Source: Hexactinellida sp. DTS-2022
Lineage: Eukaryota > Porifera > Hexactinellida
DNA: 64,000 nucleotides
NCBI GenBank assembly: GCA_028753945.1
Contig: JAPNXP010000001.1
Span: 11,274,501 to 11,338,500 of the forward strand
Direction of reading: 5' to 3'
Positions within the stretch are counted from its first letter, which is position 1; each line of letters begins with the position of its first letter. The notes under the pieces are model-generated. The model was not told the origin of the DNA. It did no database searches and saw only the letters and a program-made list of their open reading frames with translations. The position numbers and the translations under genes were made by a program. Shown piece after piece: positions 9,336-20,103 of the stretch.

Positions 9336-10010
9336 GCCCTGGGATATAAACTAGGCTAGCCCAATTTAAGCCGGGAATTAATCTGGGCTAGCCTATTTTA
9401 ACCCCCTAGTTTATAACCTGTATTCAAAAATGCAACATTTGAATATAGAGTTGATCATCCATCAAAACAATGTAGTAAATAAATTTGGTAGATCGAACAA
9501 GTAATTATGTTCTTCTATATTTATAGTAATTGAAACAGCAAATTAAGACATCGTATAAGCGTCAATTCAACGGGTTGATATTTACCATTGTCATCATAAA
9601 AGTCATTATCATTACAACCTTGGCTAGACACTGATGAAATACGACACGAATCATGCAAGCACGTCGTTTAACACTGAAATAAATAGCACCCCGCTTGTAT
9701 TCTACAAACAAATAACATCATGATTTGCTGACCATTAACTCCGGGATATAGTCTGGGCTAGTCCCGACTATACCTGGGTTTAATTTAGGCTAGTCAAGAT
9801 TAACCCCTAAAAAGGGGGTTAATCTAGGCTAAAGGGGTTAATCTGGGCTAATCGGGGTAATCTGGGCTAGCCTAAATTAATCCCGGGCTTAAACTGGGCT
9901 AGCCCAGTTTATACCTGGGGGTAATCTAGGCTAGCCCAGATTATACCGGGGTTGAACTGGGTGGGGAGGTTAATCTAGGCTGTTATACCGGGAATAAACC
10001 TCTAATCCCC
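9336..10010. repeat. GGCTAGCC degenerate array
   Basis: Two clusters (9336-9410 and 9735-10010) of units close to TCTGGGCTAGCCYRRATTA with interspersed GGGGTTAAT. Units alternate orientation, so the array is a chain of short palindromes. The 320 bp between the clusters shows nothing recognisable. Confidence 0.6.
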
Positions 10011-10134
10011 CGGTGAATTTATATTACGAGCTCTCCAATCTACACAAAAATAATGTTGTTGTCCAAAGAGTAAATAATATTCGTATATTTGGTATATTCG
10101 TTTCAGCCCTAAAATATAATCTAGAATAATTCAT

Positions 10135-10760
10135 TGTCAGCACTCGAGATTTCAAATTTGTTATCAGCATATTGGATACCCAGTATAACCGTTGAAGGTA
10201 ACTATATAAATAGACGATCCCTTCTGTCTCGGTCGCTTCGCAACGGATAACTCAACCGCTACGCGGTCTCGCTTCATTCAATAGGACATAAATACTTACA
10301 TTCTAAATATGAAAAAATTGAATTCGTAATCAGCATAATAATTGGAAATTAGTTTTTGAGTTCTTTTTAGTTTTAATAGATTTGTTTACCTATTCTTGAT
10401 TATGAACAATACTAAATATTCATATTATAAATTTCTCAGTGCGAAATTTGAAATCAGCATACTAGTTTGCCTATAAAACCAGTTTCAAGCTGGTTTCTGG
10501 GTTCATTTTGAATTTTATTAATTTGTTTACATATTTGTAAACAACAACAATAAACAAGCTTCTTTACCTGTATTACCCGTTGGAACATAGTTTCAATTTT
10601 CGTTAATTTGTTTACCTATTTTTTGAATAATATCAATAAATATTCATATTAGTAATTTATAAATAGGAAATTCGATATCAGCATACTCTTTTTCCTATTA
10701 CAACATTTGGAGTTAGTTTCTATCTCAATGTGGTTTCTATTCCCTTATCTCATTAATACA
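10135..10760. repeat. Three diverged tandem units
   Basis: The string (G)AAATTTGNNATCAGCATA recurs near 10155, 10325, 10450 and 10675, each followed by a similar AT-rich body ending in AATTTGTTTACCTATT. A GC hairpin block (TCTCGGTCGCTTCGCAACGG) sits at 10225-10262. Confidence 0.5.
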
Positions 10761-11270
10761 ATCCGGACAAACAAACACACAATCAAACATAGACACAAAC
10801 AACAATCGGGGTTAAATTTTATAAATTAATTAGAGTTTTAATTAAGCGAGCCCTTCGGTATCGGTCGCTTCGCGACCTTTGTTTGTTCGTGTTATACACT
10901 ACTTAACACAATTAATGGCCGCTTCGCAGCCTCACCCTCCTTAAAAATTCATTAATAGTTAAACCTGTGACTTGTAATTACACGTACTTAATTCAGTTCA
11001 GTATGTTGTTATTTCATAATACGTCAATTGCACTCAATCAAATTGCAGCCTCAGAAATGGTTTCTATTAGGCAGAGTCTATTTATACTAATTGAATGAAG
11101 TCTAGCTATCTATACTAAACAAACACTCGAATTTAATTGGCTAACATATATTGTCACCTTTATGGATGAAAATGTGAATATTTCTCTTCAAAAACCAATA
11201 GATCGTTGTCATAGTACTAAATTATCCCTGGATACGTAGTCTTTCCAAATAATTCTGGAGTCCAAAAAGT
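10760..11270 (-). repeat. TTTGT-type repeat and GC hairpin block
   Basis: On the - strand: TTGTTTGTGTCTATGTTTGA near 10790, CGAAGCGACCGATACCGAAG near 10860, and at 11150-11250 a segment matching 23990-24130 (TGGTTTTTGAAGAGAAATAT, GGTGACAATATATGTTAGCC). Confidence 0.55.
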
Positions 11271-11344
11271 GTCCTTATATGCAGGACTTTATGTTCCTAT
11301 ATGGGGGGATATAGGGACTTTTTACGATCTAGGGACATCGACAT

Positions 11345-11345
11345 G

Positions 11346-11387
<42 letters not shown>
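11345..11387 (+). repeat. (AC)n microsatellite
   Basis: About 20 uninterrupted AC units inside a stretch with repeated AGTGTCC/GGGACA words. No gene. Confidence 0.9.
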
Positions 11388-11388
<1 letters not shown>

Positions 11389-11585
11389 AAGTCGATGTCC
11401 ATTTATTCCTGGTTTTGTCTATTTATCCAAAAGTGTCCATTTATCCTGGGACATTTGGACACTTGGGTGCATAAAAGGGCATCAGTATGGATACACACAC
11501 ACAAATGACATTTTTAATGATATCTATACATATGAATATACTATATGCTGATCCTTTTGTTCTATTAGTATCGATATTTCTACAG

Positions 11586-11660
11586 GAAAAAGAAAAGGAA
11601 TTCAAAATCTTAGAAGAGGAGTTGATAACTCAAAGGATAGATATAAAAGAAACTCCAAAA
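11586..11660 (+). CDS. Candidate coiled-coil host exon
   Basis: 75 bp, phase 0, preceded by TTTCTACAG and followed by GTTAGC, a weak donor. The 25 codons read EKEKEFKILEEELITQR then IDIKETPK, a charged heptad helix. Grouping with the other small + strand exons is an inference from size, phase and composition. Confidence 0.4.
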
Positions 11661-12850
11661 GTTAGCAGTTTTTATTATATTGTATACATTTAGTGCAAAT
11701 ATCTATTCAAATTATATTGACAAATTAGATTTATCAGTATCTCATGACGAATTCATCGGGTACTAATTACTCATACTCCCTTATATCTGGAAAATTATAT
11801 CCTTATATGGAGGTGTCATCTGACACAAAATAATCCTACTACGAGAAATAGGAATTTGTCCTAGAGCTTATCACTAAAATGCTAGGAATATCTATTTTCA
11901 ATTGCTTATACATTAATCGAACGGTAGATTCACAAATGACTACATTTCGGGAAGAAACACCAAGGAATTTAGTTATAAATTTGTCGGAAATCGGGATTAT
12001 TTGATCTAACTTAGAACTTCAATTTCTCGAAAAAAGATTTTTGGCTTTGAAATATATTTTCTCGCAAATATTTAACCCATTAATTAAAACTTCAAGGATA
12101 CAGTAAATCTCATTTAAAATATTTACATTATTTTTTTTGATAAAGAAGTATGCTTCCAATATATATACTACTCGATCGATGACAAAAATATCAAAAAATT
12201 ACCGTTTTTGAGAATCCAAGGTATATTTGATTTATGGCGCTTAAATTAAGAGCACCACAAATTTTGAAAAGCTTAAATATTTCTAATTGTGAGTTTGAAC
12301 AAAGTCTGAAGTTTTTATAACTAATAGTGCTTGTATAATCCGTCTCAAAGTACCATTAATAGAAGTAAAGATCCGACTATATTAGTTCTATAAGAAGCCT
12401 GTTTATTAACATTCCGAAAATACACATTACAGAGTCACACTGAAATAATTTGTCTCTTAGTTAGACTCAAAGTATTTATATTTCGAGGGTTCCTATTTAA
12501 TTTAAAGAAGAACAAAGAAACTGTCAGACCTTGTAATCAGAATTTCTACCTAAGCAACCTTAATCAAGTTCAGTAATTTCAATACTGGGTCACTATGTAG
12601 TAGTTTTTTTGTTTGTCTATTTGCAACCTTGAGTTGCTTATAGAGTAACATATCTACACTTGGGGCCAGAAATAGGTTGCTAATAAACAAATACACGTAT
12701 GACGTATTGCTATTAAGCGAGACCAAAGGGCTCGTTTTTATTAAATGCCAACATTTGTTTTTGCCCCCGACCGTCCTTAATCTAAACTTTGGTCCGCATT
12801 TATGTATTTACATACTGATATATTAGTTGTAGACTCGTATGAACCATTAT
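11661..12850. other. AT-rich stretch, no gene seen
   Basis: No convincing frame or complete repeat. A short hairpin-block fragment (GCGAGACCAAAGGGCTCGT) lies at 12718-12736. Confidence 0.4.
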
Positions 12851-12859
12851 TGTCTTGTT

Positions 12860-13128
12860 CAGTGGCGCACCCAGGCCTGTGCAATATGTATTTGAGCTAC
12901 AGGCCCTTAAGTACATATATTGAATGACTTGTGTTACTTAAGGATAGATTTTATGAACTATGGCCCAATACAGACTATAGTGAATATAGTTATTCCTGGC
13001 TAGAAAATGTATATATTAATATTATTAGCATATACAACCCAACTTATAAAATATTGCCCGGGCACTGAGAAAAGTTCCCCGGGATTGTGGCGCATGACGG
13101 GGATGCTCGCGCCTCACCTACGCCACTA
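12860..13128. mobile_element. Short hAT-like MITE
   Basis: Ends CAGTGGCGCACCC and TACGCCACTA, flanked by GTCTTGTT (12852-12859) and GTCTTGTA (13129-13136), an 8 bp duplication with one mismatch. 269 bp, noncoding. Confidence 0.65.
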
Positions 13129-13139
13129 GTCTTGTATTT

Positions 13140-13320
13140 TAAATACAACAAGCTCCTCATCCGCGCTACTCGCGTTCTTACAACTTGCACTCGGGCCTGT
13201 GGCCCTCGCTTGTATTCATGGCAAATACCTTTTCAAATGTATGCCAGTTGAATTTAAATACTGTGGAGTGTAACGGAAATTTAACGAAAATTATACATCC
13301 CTTTCCTACGTCAATTTTTT
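13140..13320 (-). repeat. Dispersed repeat with cloverleaf-like block, copy 3
   Basis: On the - strand: ATACAAGCGAGGGCCACAGG, then CGAGTGCAAGTTGTAAGAAC, then GCGAGTAGCGCGGATGAG, closing with GAGCTTGTTG. The flank reading CATTTGAAAAGGTATTTGCC is shared with 46476-46510. Confidence 0.7.
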
Positions 13321-14180
13321 ACCATTTTGGAATAAAAAGTACGATCTGTGACATTCGTAATCTTTCTCATCCCTCGAAAGCGTTACGTAACGTTCGAAAG
13401 CCTCATACGCAGGTTAATTATATTATGGAAAATATTTAGGAATTATAATAGCTGGCCACTAGACTATGTACAAATGACCGTTGTATCGAGTAACCTTTAG
13501 CAGATTCTACTATACAGTATGTAGGTATCAATTTGATTTCAGATTTGCTACTCATAAACCCGAAAAAAGATATATTTGTCAGTTAAGAATAATTTTCGTA
13601 TAAAATGACTTTTTTAGCAAGAATTAACGTATTAATTTACCGAGAATCATGAGCATATATTATTATGATTTAGTCTAAAGGTTTGAGCGGTTTACTTTCT
13701 TTCTGAAGTAACTTTCTGAAGTAACAAATCCATTGTATAGTTATCTTGATTGTTTAAATTTGAAGTGTTTAGTTTAACAATAATAAATCTAAAATTACAG
13801 CTGTGCCGACAGCATTCTCATTTGGAGGGACTATATTTGGTGGCTCAAAAAGATCTAAATGTTAATATAAAAACATTTACAATATTACATTATCTAAAAT
13901 CGAGAGTATACTTTCTGTTCAACACATTTTACTCGGTCGGTCTACTAAGCTGTGAACCAGTGTTTAATTAACTGCTTTATATCTTCTAATTCATGGACTG
14001 AGGAAAATAAGGAATGTATTTTTATGTATTTATTAATTATTAATTATTTATTCAGTAGGCCGCGATGACTTTATAATTAGATATTTTTAGTTAAAAGAGA
14101 GCAATCAAACTCGGGAAAGTGATCCCTGCACTAATTTGACCAGACAATTAAAAAATAATTATTTTACTAATTCTGAATTA
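13321..14180. other. AT-rich spacer
   Basis: No supported gene. A block near 13540 (CAGATTTGCTACTCATAAAC) recurs at 46380 next to a cloverleaf copy, so the dispersed repeat extends into this area. Confidence 0.4.
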
Positions 14181-14294
14181 GATGAATTTAGACCTCATTA
14201 TAGAAGATTTATTTGGGAGACCCTGAGGAGGGCCGAGGCGGGGACAGAGGGCCTGGAAAAACAGGCTCCTCGATATTTTTGAATATATAACAAA
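14181..14294 (+). pseudogene. Minimal RGG-family copy with one stop
   Basis: After TTTTACTAATTCTGAATTAG an ATG opens MNLDLIIEDLFGRP, then TGA, then in the same frame GGPRRGQRAWKNR and LLDIFEYITK before TAA. The start motif, basic Gly/Arg centre and hydrophobic tail match the family, but the acidic tandem block is absent. It shows the ends are the conserved parts. Confidence 0.55.
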
Positions 14295-14326
14295 GTAAGT
14301 TATATTGTAATTCATAACAATTGAAC

Positions 14327-14524
14327 TGTCACGAAATATTTGGTCCAGACGGACCAAATATATCAGCCATTGCAGGTCCGGGTTTACATTTTGGCCCCCC
14401 CGAGTCCAAATATTTCAGATATTTTTGTCCGGGTTACTAAATATTTCATACGTTTTGGTCCGAAGTGTATATTATTGTCTTCAATAGGGTAATATATTCT
14501 AGATTATAAGAGCAATATTTCTAA
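14327..14524 (+). repeat. Left arm of GGTCCG inverted repeat
   Basis: Starts TGTCACGAAATATTTGGTCC and repeats AAATATTT next to GGTCCG or GTCCGGG words several times. It is the inverse of 16918-17170. A fragment of the same sequence is at 32800-32880. Confidence 0.65.
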
Positions 14525-14534
14525 TAAATATGCA

Positions 14535-15410
14535 TTTTCTTAAAGAAGATATTGAGACAGGGGAATTTGTCCAAGCACACAGAAACAACTCCTCCGTCTT
14601 TGAGAACATCAACTCCTTTCGGGTGCGAGAGCTTCTTGCTAGTCATCAAGAGTTTGCCTTCAAAATCAAATATTTTCAGACACCAATCCAAAAATCTGTG
14701 ACAACAAAATAATTGCACTCTGTCATTGCGAAGTACATGCAGAAACTAACTCCGACTAGAACAACTGATTTTAACCAAGTCCCATCAATCTTTATTACGA
14801 GGAGTCGAGGACCTTATTAGTGTAGTGTAGTTGGATTTCCTTACCAGCCTGATTTAAAACATAGAAATAATTGTCTTCTCTGATACGGAGATGCATTGAA
14901 CTTGAAAATGGAATTAATGGAGCAAATAATCCATGGTGCTAAAGATTAGCTTTAAGAATTTGATGTGATTGTCTGGTTCTGTGATGTACTATTTCTCGTC
15001 TTTACCAAGGTCAAACGAGGAAGAAATCTCCAAACTGCCCCCTAACCGCCCCAAAAAACGCCTTCGAAAGAAACTAGTGCACTCCCATCCGTGATGCTGA
15101 ACACTTTGAAATTAATGATTTTGTCGTCCACATAGTTCTCAATTACATAAAGTTTGGAGATCCGTATTAAATCGCATGGGGCCGACACAAACTGTGCTCA
15201 AAGGTCCTGATGTATTGGGCGTTGGAATGAAAAATCTGAATCACAGAATTCTGAACGTCAAACACGTATATTTCACCAGTTTGTTCTTCGATGGCTATGT
15301 GTGGTTGGGCCAGCTCAAGTTCTGCTCAATACCACCCCCGGAGCGTTTGGGGTTTGCCAGGTCCGGGAGAGTTTTCTCGACAGTAGACACGGCCGTTGTC
15401 TTTCAAATTA
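14535..15410 (-). pseudogene. NHL-repeat protein remnant
   Basis: On the - strand, 15325-15180 encodes a clear NHL repeat: PHIAIEEQTGEIYVFDVQN then SVIQIFHSNAQYIRTF. After a stop and frameshift the sequence continues ISKLYVIENYVDDKIINF. At 14718-14524 another repeat reads CLKIFDFEGKLLM and SHPKGVDVLKDGGVVSVC. NHL repeats build beta-propellers used for protein or RNA binding, for instance in TRIM-NHL proteins. Stops and shifts separate the blades, so this copy cannot be expressed whole. It lies entirely within the inverted-repeat unit 14327-17170 and may be a captured host fragment. Confidence 0.6.
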
Positions 15411-15624
15411 ATTCAGGACAAACAAACAAATAAACAAACTAACAAGCAAACACACAACAATTTCGCTTTTAATATATAGATAAATATCTATTTGTGTTCC
15501 TAATGTGTTAAGAAATTACAATAAATTGCTAATGGACTTTGAAAGTAGCTTCCAACGGTTAATACAGGCAAACATGGATCCTGCTTACAAGTTGAGCAAA
15601 TGTACATTTCGAACCTGAATATTT

Positions 15625-15860
15625 ATTGCTGTTATTATGGAAATATTATACACATATATATTTGAATAATCAGTCGCGAAGCGACATAACCGGAAGTGCT
15701 GATGAAAATTAGGTTTCACTTTTCTTATTATTTAGAATGTGTATGATGAAAAGTTTTCTGCAAGGAGAAAATTACACTCGCAACGGGAACGTTTCGGAAA
15801 AAGTTGATTGAAGTATGTTCACAAGTATAATGCATTGAACTTTGATTGTTATCTTATATA
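15625..15860 (+). repeat. Segmental duplicate, copy 2 (partner 7440-7690)
   Basis: Diverged duplicate of 7440-7690, including the CAGTCGCGAAGCGACATA block, the exon and the downstream ATGCATTGAACTT. Confidence 0.6.
15736..15812 (+). pseudogene. Frameshifted duplicate of the 7557 exon
   Basis: Preceded by TTATTATTTAG and followed by GTATGT. It encodes NVYDEKFSARRKLHSQRERF then shifts: 77 bp instead of 78. Allowing one base, the end reads KKLIE, matching the end RVIE of the other copy. Probably a nonfunctional exon copy. Confidence 0.45.
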
Positions 15861-16026
15861 TAAACCACAATTATTTATTTGTTTTAATAAATAATCCTGC
15901 CTAATTTCAAGTCTGTAGCCCTAACCAGTTCCTCAATCAATTCTGGACAAACAAAAAATAACTAATGTGATTTAATATATAAGATACAAGAGGTACATAT
16001 ACCACTTAGCGTTTGTTTTAATAGTA

Positions 16027-16214
16027 CAGTACAACCTTGGGTAGTGAACACCCTGGGGACCAGCCAAAACGTTAACTTTTGAGAGGTCTTCATTTTTCAT
16101 GATTTTTCGTAACGTGTGTCTAAATCAATGGGAAAAATTTGGGACCGAGAAAAAGTGGTCATATTTTGGAGTTGTTCATTGTTTTGGAGGTGTTCACTTT
16201 TGGAGGTTTTACTG
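16027..16214. mobile_element. pogo/Tigger-type MITE
   Basis: 188 bp with ends CAGTACAACCTTGGG and the right-hand GGAGGTTTTACTG. Internal parts are AGTGAACACC and GGTGTTCACT. TA precedes the left end; the right side has CA, possibly mutated. Confidence 0.6.
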
Positions 16215-16917
16215 CATATTTCTTTCTCTACAGACTAAGAAAAGGACTTCCTTGAAGAATTCGGTTTTTGAGATAATGAGTGTACTACCATATAAATAAT
16301 TAAGTGCTAATAATCTCATTATCTCAAAGATTATTGAAGTTAGGCCTAGAAAATGTATTATCAATGAATAGGAAGTTACCAATTGCGGATAGATCAGTAC
16401 TAGCATAGTTTACATAAAATTGATAGTTTTTGAGTTATGGCTCATTTTAAGAAATATACATTTCCCTGGCAACCGAGGAATGTGTCAACATTGCATTTAT
16501 AATTTCGATATATTTCATTCAATTAGTTATTGGACATCCTCATGTTCCTTTTTGAACTTTTGTTTCGCGTTTAACTATGTTAAAAGCAGGCTATAAAAAC
16601 ATGATAATTCCCACGAAAAATAGCGATTACGTAATCAAACGGTGATATATCACAATTCTAAAGGGTGTTATGTATGCCTTGATATCATGTTCCAACTTCC
16701 TATGTAATATTATAATGCATTCCTCAGGTCTGTCAATACTAGCTATTGAGATAAAGATTTGTCAGCTAATAATCAATGGCCTTTAAGTAATCCATGGTCC
16801 AGCAAATTTTACTAAGTAGTAAGGCCTTATATAACGAAGGTCACGACTAATGGTTAAAATTAATGTTGTAGTTAAATTAATTCGATATTTATCTGTTTAA
16901 GAAAATGAATATTTAAT
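16215..16917. other. AT-rich stretch, no gene seen
   Basis: Nothing beyond low-complexity AT-rich sequence and short repeated words. No supported frame. Confidence 0.4.
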
Positions 16918-17170
16918 AGAAATATTGCTCTCATAACCTAGAATATATCACCCTATTGAAAACAATAATATACACTCAGACCGAAAACGTATGAAATATT
17001 TAGTCTTGGGGGGGGGGAACCAAAATGTTAACCAGAACAAAAATATATCTGAAATATTTAGGTGCGGGAGAGCCAAATGTAAACCCGGACCAACAATTGC
17101 TGAAATATTTGGTCCGGGTTTCATTTTACCCGGCCGGACCAAAAACAACCCGGGCAAATATTTCGTGACA
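16918..17170 (-). repeat. Right arm of GGTCCG inverted repeat
   Basis: Reverse complement relative of 14327-14524, ending AAATATTTCGTGACA. The arms end at the same base, which suggests terminal inverted repeats, but I see no target duplication. Confidence 0.65.
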
Positions 17171-17519
17171 GATATACCAGTGAATATATCCAAGCAATAT
17201 CCTCTTCAGTTTTCTACCTTACTATATAATTATTAGTCAGAAAAGTCAAACCTAGACAATGATTCATGATTATTGGCATATTTTTTATTCAAAATATTAC
17301 AATTCATCAGAACTATTTGCAATGTTATAAACAGCTTGGATATATGATATATCTATCTACTAGCATGCTCTTAATTATTATAAATAACTTAAAGCATATT
17401 AAACTAGTTTGAACTTTCAGCTAAATGGCGCCATGTCGAAGTTTCAAACCAATAATGTAAATACTATAGACAAGAAGGAAAACCTTAGATTAAATTGCAT
17501 AGTCCCTGAGGATGAATTA

Positions 17520-19435
17520 CAGTAAACATTGGATTTAACGACATCGGGTTTAACGACAAATCGCTTATAACGACATATTTTTCTTGCCCAGAAATCTGCA
17601 GCAGTATTCTGTACACACCATACCTCGGGTATAACGACCTGTCAAATAACGACACGTCTAATTTATCGACATATTTCTATGCCCGCTGCCTAGAAATTCC
17701 ATCGGATATTACGACTTTCGATTTGTCTAAATAGTGAATAATTGAGTTTTGATGATCTAAATATTAACCAATTAAAATTTCCCCTGTTATGAATCAACAG
17801 CTGGCTTCTTATCAAAATGAAAACGTATTTAAAGCCATTAGTATGTATAATGTAATGTCATTTCTCTATCATCGTCATGGATTCGAGCGGAGGTGTCAAA
17901 AGAAAGTGCTTTTCTTTTGCTGAAAAATACGAAATTTTAAAGGAGCTTGATGCAGGAGCGAAGAGACCATTCTTGGAGCGGAAACATGGTATTTCTCATG
18001 GGACCCTAGCTGGCTTCTTGACTAATCGGGCGACCATTGAAGCGACCATAACATCACTAGCCGTCAAATCTCGGGTGAGAGCCAATCAGCAGATCACGTA
18101 GGTGCTGACAACTGGCTATCAACGCAGCTGAAACTTATCAGAGAAGAGTTCCAGAACAAGGATATTTTCAATGCTGATGAGACTGGGCTGTTCTGGAAGA
18201 TGACGCCAGACAGGACTTTGTCTTTCCGAGGAGACTTGTGCAAGGGAGGCAAGCGCTCCAAGGAACGCGTCACTGTATTGGTCGCAGCTAGTGCGCTTGG
18301 GGAGAAGTTTCCACTGCTCGTTATTGGAAAGAGTAAGCGCCCCCACTGTTTTCGAGGCGTCCTGAACCTTCCAGTGGAGTATGATGCCAACCGGACCGCT
18401 TGGATGACAAGTGAGAAGTTTGAAAAATGGATAAGGCAGGTCAACAATTCCATGAGAGTAGAAGACAGGAAAATCACCATGATTCTTGACAACTTCTCTG
18501 GTCATCCGAACTAAACCTTGTCCCATGTCAAGCTTTTCTTCCTCCCACCCAATACAACTTCCATGACTCAGCCCATGGACGCAGGCATCATCAAGAACCT
18601 CAAACACCACTACCGGCGTTTTCTGATTAGAAAGCGGTTGTTGGCAGTTGATTCTCAAACGGGGTTCAAACTTGACTTGCTCCAGGCCCTAGAAAATGTC
18701 CTGGGATAATGTCACCCCTGCAACCATCAAGCATTGCTATCAGCACGTTGGATTCAAGGATGTGGCTGACACTGAAGATATCCGAGCGCCCGACACATCA
18801 CTTTGGAAGAGTGCTGAAGAGGCTGGGCTTGTGTCGGATGGCTTATCATTCGATGACTTTGTTGCTCTGGATGATGGTGTGGCAATCGGACCTGGTGCAG
18901 AGGGTCTCGAAGTTGACGATATTCTTAATATCCTGCACCCTGTAGTCTTTCCTGATGAAGATGAAGATGTTGATGAAGACGATGAGGATGAACCCAACCT
19001 ACCAGCTCCGTCATTCGACACTGCTGCCTCATGCCTTGACACCGTTATGAAGTTCTTGCGCACCCTTCCATACTCAGAGAAACAGAGTCAGTCCGGACGC
19101 GAGATTCAAGATTTCTTGGCAGACCGTCAGTTGAATCGGTTGCAGCAGTCCTCAATAACCAGTTTTTTCCAGCCTAATGAAAAACATAAAAATTCCGTCA
19201 TATAATTTTATTATCCAACCACATGTACTACTACATTGTATAGCATCATATATATACCTCATCAATTGTGATTGGTTCGTGTTCAAAAGAGTGTTGTACC
19301 ATATGAAAATATGAATAAATTTAGGATAGAAAGTATATAATGCATATTTGGAGGTACTTCGGATTTAGCGACACATCGCATATAGAGACCTTTTTAGCTT
19401 TCCCAAACGAGTGTCGTAAAATCCAATGTTTACTG
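17520..19435 (+). mobile_element. Tigger/pogo transposon, full length
   Basis: Inverted ends CAGTAAACATTGGATTT, flanked by TA at 17518-17519 and 19436-19437. Subterminal AACGAC and ACGACAT words repeat on both sides, as in Tigger elements. 1916 bp holding one broken transposase gene. Confidence 0.9.
17877..19205 (+). pseudogene. Tigger/pogo transposase, CENP-B type
   Basis: Begins MDSSGGVKRKCFSFAEKYEI, a CENP-B/Psq helix-turn-helix. The frame breaks near 18100 and the middle of the DNA-binding region appears deleted. The DDD catalytic core follows: IFNADETGLFWKM (first Asp), MILDNFSGHPN (second) and PPNTTSMTQPMDAGIIKNL (third). A TAA follows HPN, and a 1-base shift lies near 18700 (ENVLG versus MSWDNVTPATIKHCYQ). 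The C terminus has an acidic run and ends QSSITSFFQPNEK, a textbook PCNA-interacting (PIP) box. PCNA binding is known for pogo transposase. At least three lesions make it inactive. Confidence 0.9.
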
Positions 19436-19440
19436 TACCT

Positions 19441-19570
19441 GTCCCTGATAAGACAGAAATCGTTGAAGTAGAACAACCCGCCATGAGGTTTCCAGGAAGC
19501 GGAAAAGAGGGCGCAATGCTGAAATTGCATTGCAATTAAGAAAATCCAATTAATGAAGGATATTATTGAA
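19441..19570 (+). pseudogene. First-exon-like fragment, paralogue of 45702 exon
   Basis: Ends in ATTATTGAA followed by GTAAGT. Allowing one frameshift it reads NAEIALQ then KKIQLMKDIIE, close to NATIALQFKKIKLLQDIIE at the end of the 45702 exon. Its upstream part (PDKTEIVEVEQPAMRF) is only loosely similar. A broken relative of that exon, or the ancestral copy of the gene continuing at 34740. Confidence 0.4.
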
Positions 19571-19604
19571 GTAAGTTACATTAAAATCACTTTTATATTT
19601 AATA

Positions 19605-19692
19605 ATAGACTCGGCTCCAGGTGATACTGAAAAAGAGGGAAGTTTTAAAGTTCGACAAACTGAATTGATTGAATTTCTAACAGGTTATGTTC
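19605..19692 (+). mobile_element. Helitron (41459 lineage) fragment
   Basis: Matches 44245-44340: GGTGATACTGAAAAAGAGGG and GAATTGATTGAATTTCTAAC. It is the pre-OTU linker region, frameshifted. Confidence 0.6.
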
Positions 19693-19701
19693 ACACCTTC
19701 T

Positions 19702-20103
19702 CTAAGTTAACACCTTTTCTTTCGCAGCAGAACTGGAAGAATGCTCCTTGATATGACAAGAGTACTTCGCAATGTGAGGCTGAAGTATATCTTCATTTTC
19801 AGAGGGATGTTCTATTACTACGACTTGTCTAGATTGAGAATAGAGTTTTCCAAAGCACTTCGCGATTGTTGTTGGGACTTTTTTTGTGTAAAAACTCCCG
19901 TAAAACTCATCACACCTAAGTAATCTGCAGTATTTCAGGAGTGAAGAGTTCTTCGATATGAGAGAGAATAAATGGCTATTTTCTATAACTAATATATGTA
20001 CTTTCTGTTCAACTAAATATAAGTGTAACTTGTCAAAGCTACCTTCAGTATACCCAAATGCTCTCACCTCAGCTATTTCTTTAGCATGAACGTACTTTTT
20101 CAA
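19702..20103 (-). CDS. Hypothetical ORF, possible NHL-like remnant
   Basis: 133 residues open on the - strand. I do not recognise it firmly. The stretch FGYTEGSFDKLHLYLVEQ then VHILVIENSHLFSLISKN has the spacing of an NHL blade but lacks the usual Pro and Gly. It may belong to the same decayed gene family as 14535-15410. It lies directly beside a Helitron fragment and shows no promoter or splice signals. Confidence 0.25.
   Translation of the reverse strand: MKKYVHAKEIAEVRAFGYTEGSFDKLHLYLVEQKVHILVIENSHLFSLISKNSSLLKYCRLLRCDEFYGSFYTKKVPTTIAKCFGKLYSQSRQVVVIEHPSENEDILQPHIAKYSCHIKEHSSSSAAKEKVLT

Noticed and set aside
11345..11387. Possible CRISPR-like or satellite array
   Set aside because: A plain AC microsatellite without spacers.
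13750..13971. Exon-like frame after a TTACAG acceptor (LCRQHSHLEGLYLVAQ)
   Set aside because: No donor, no homology, and AT-rich codon use; not supported.
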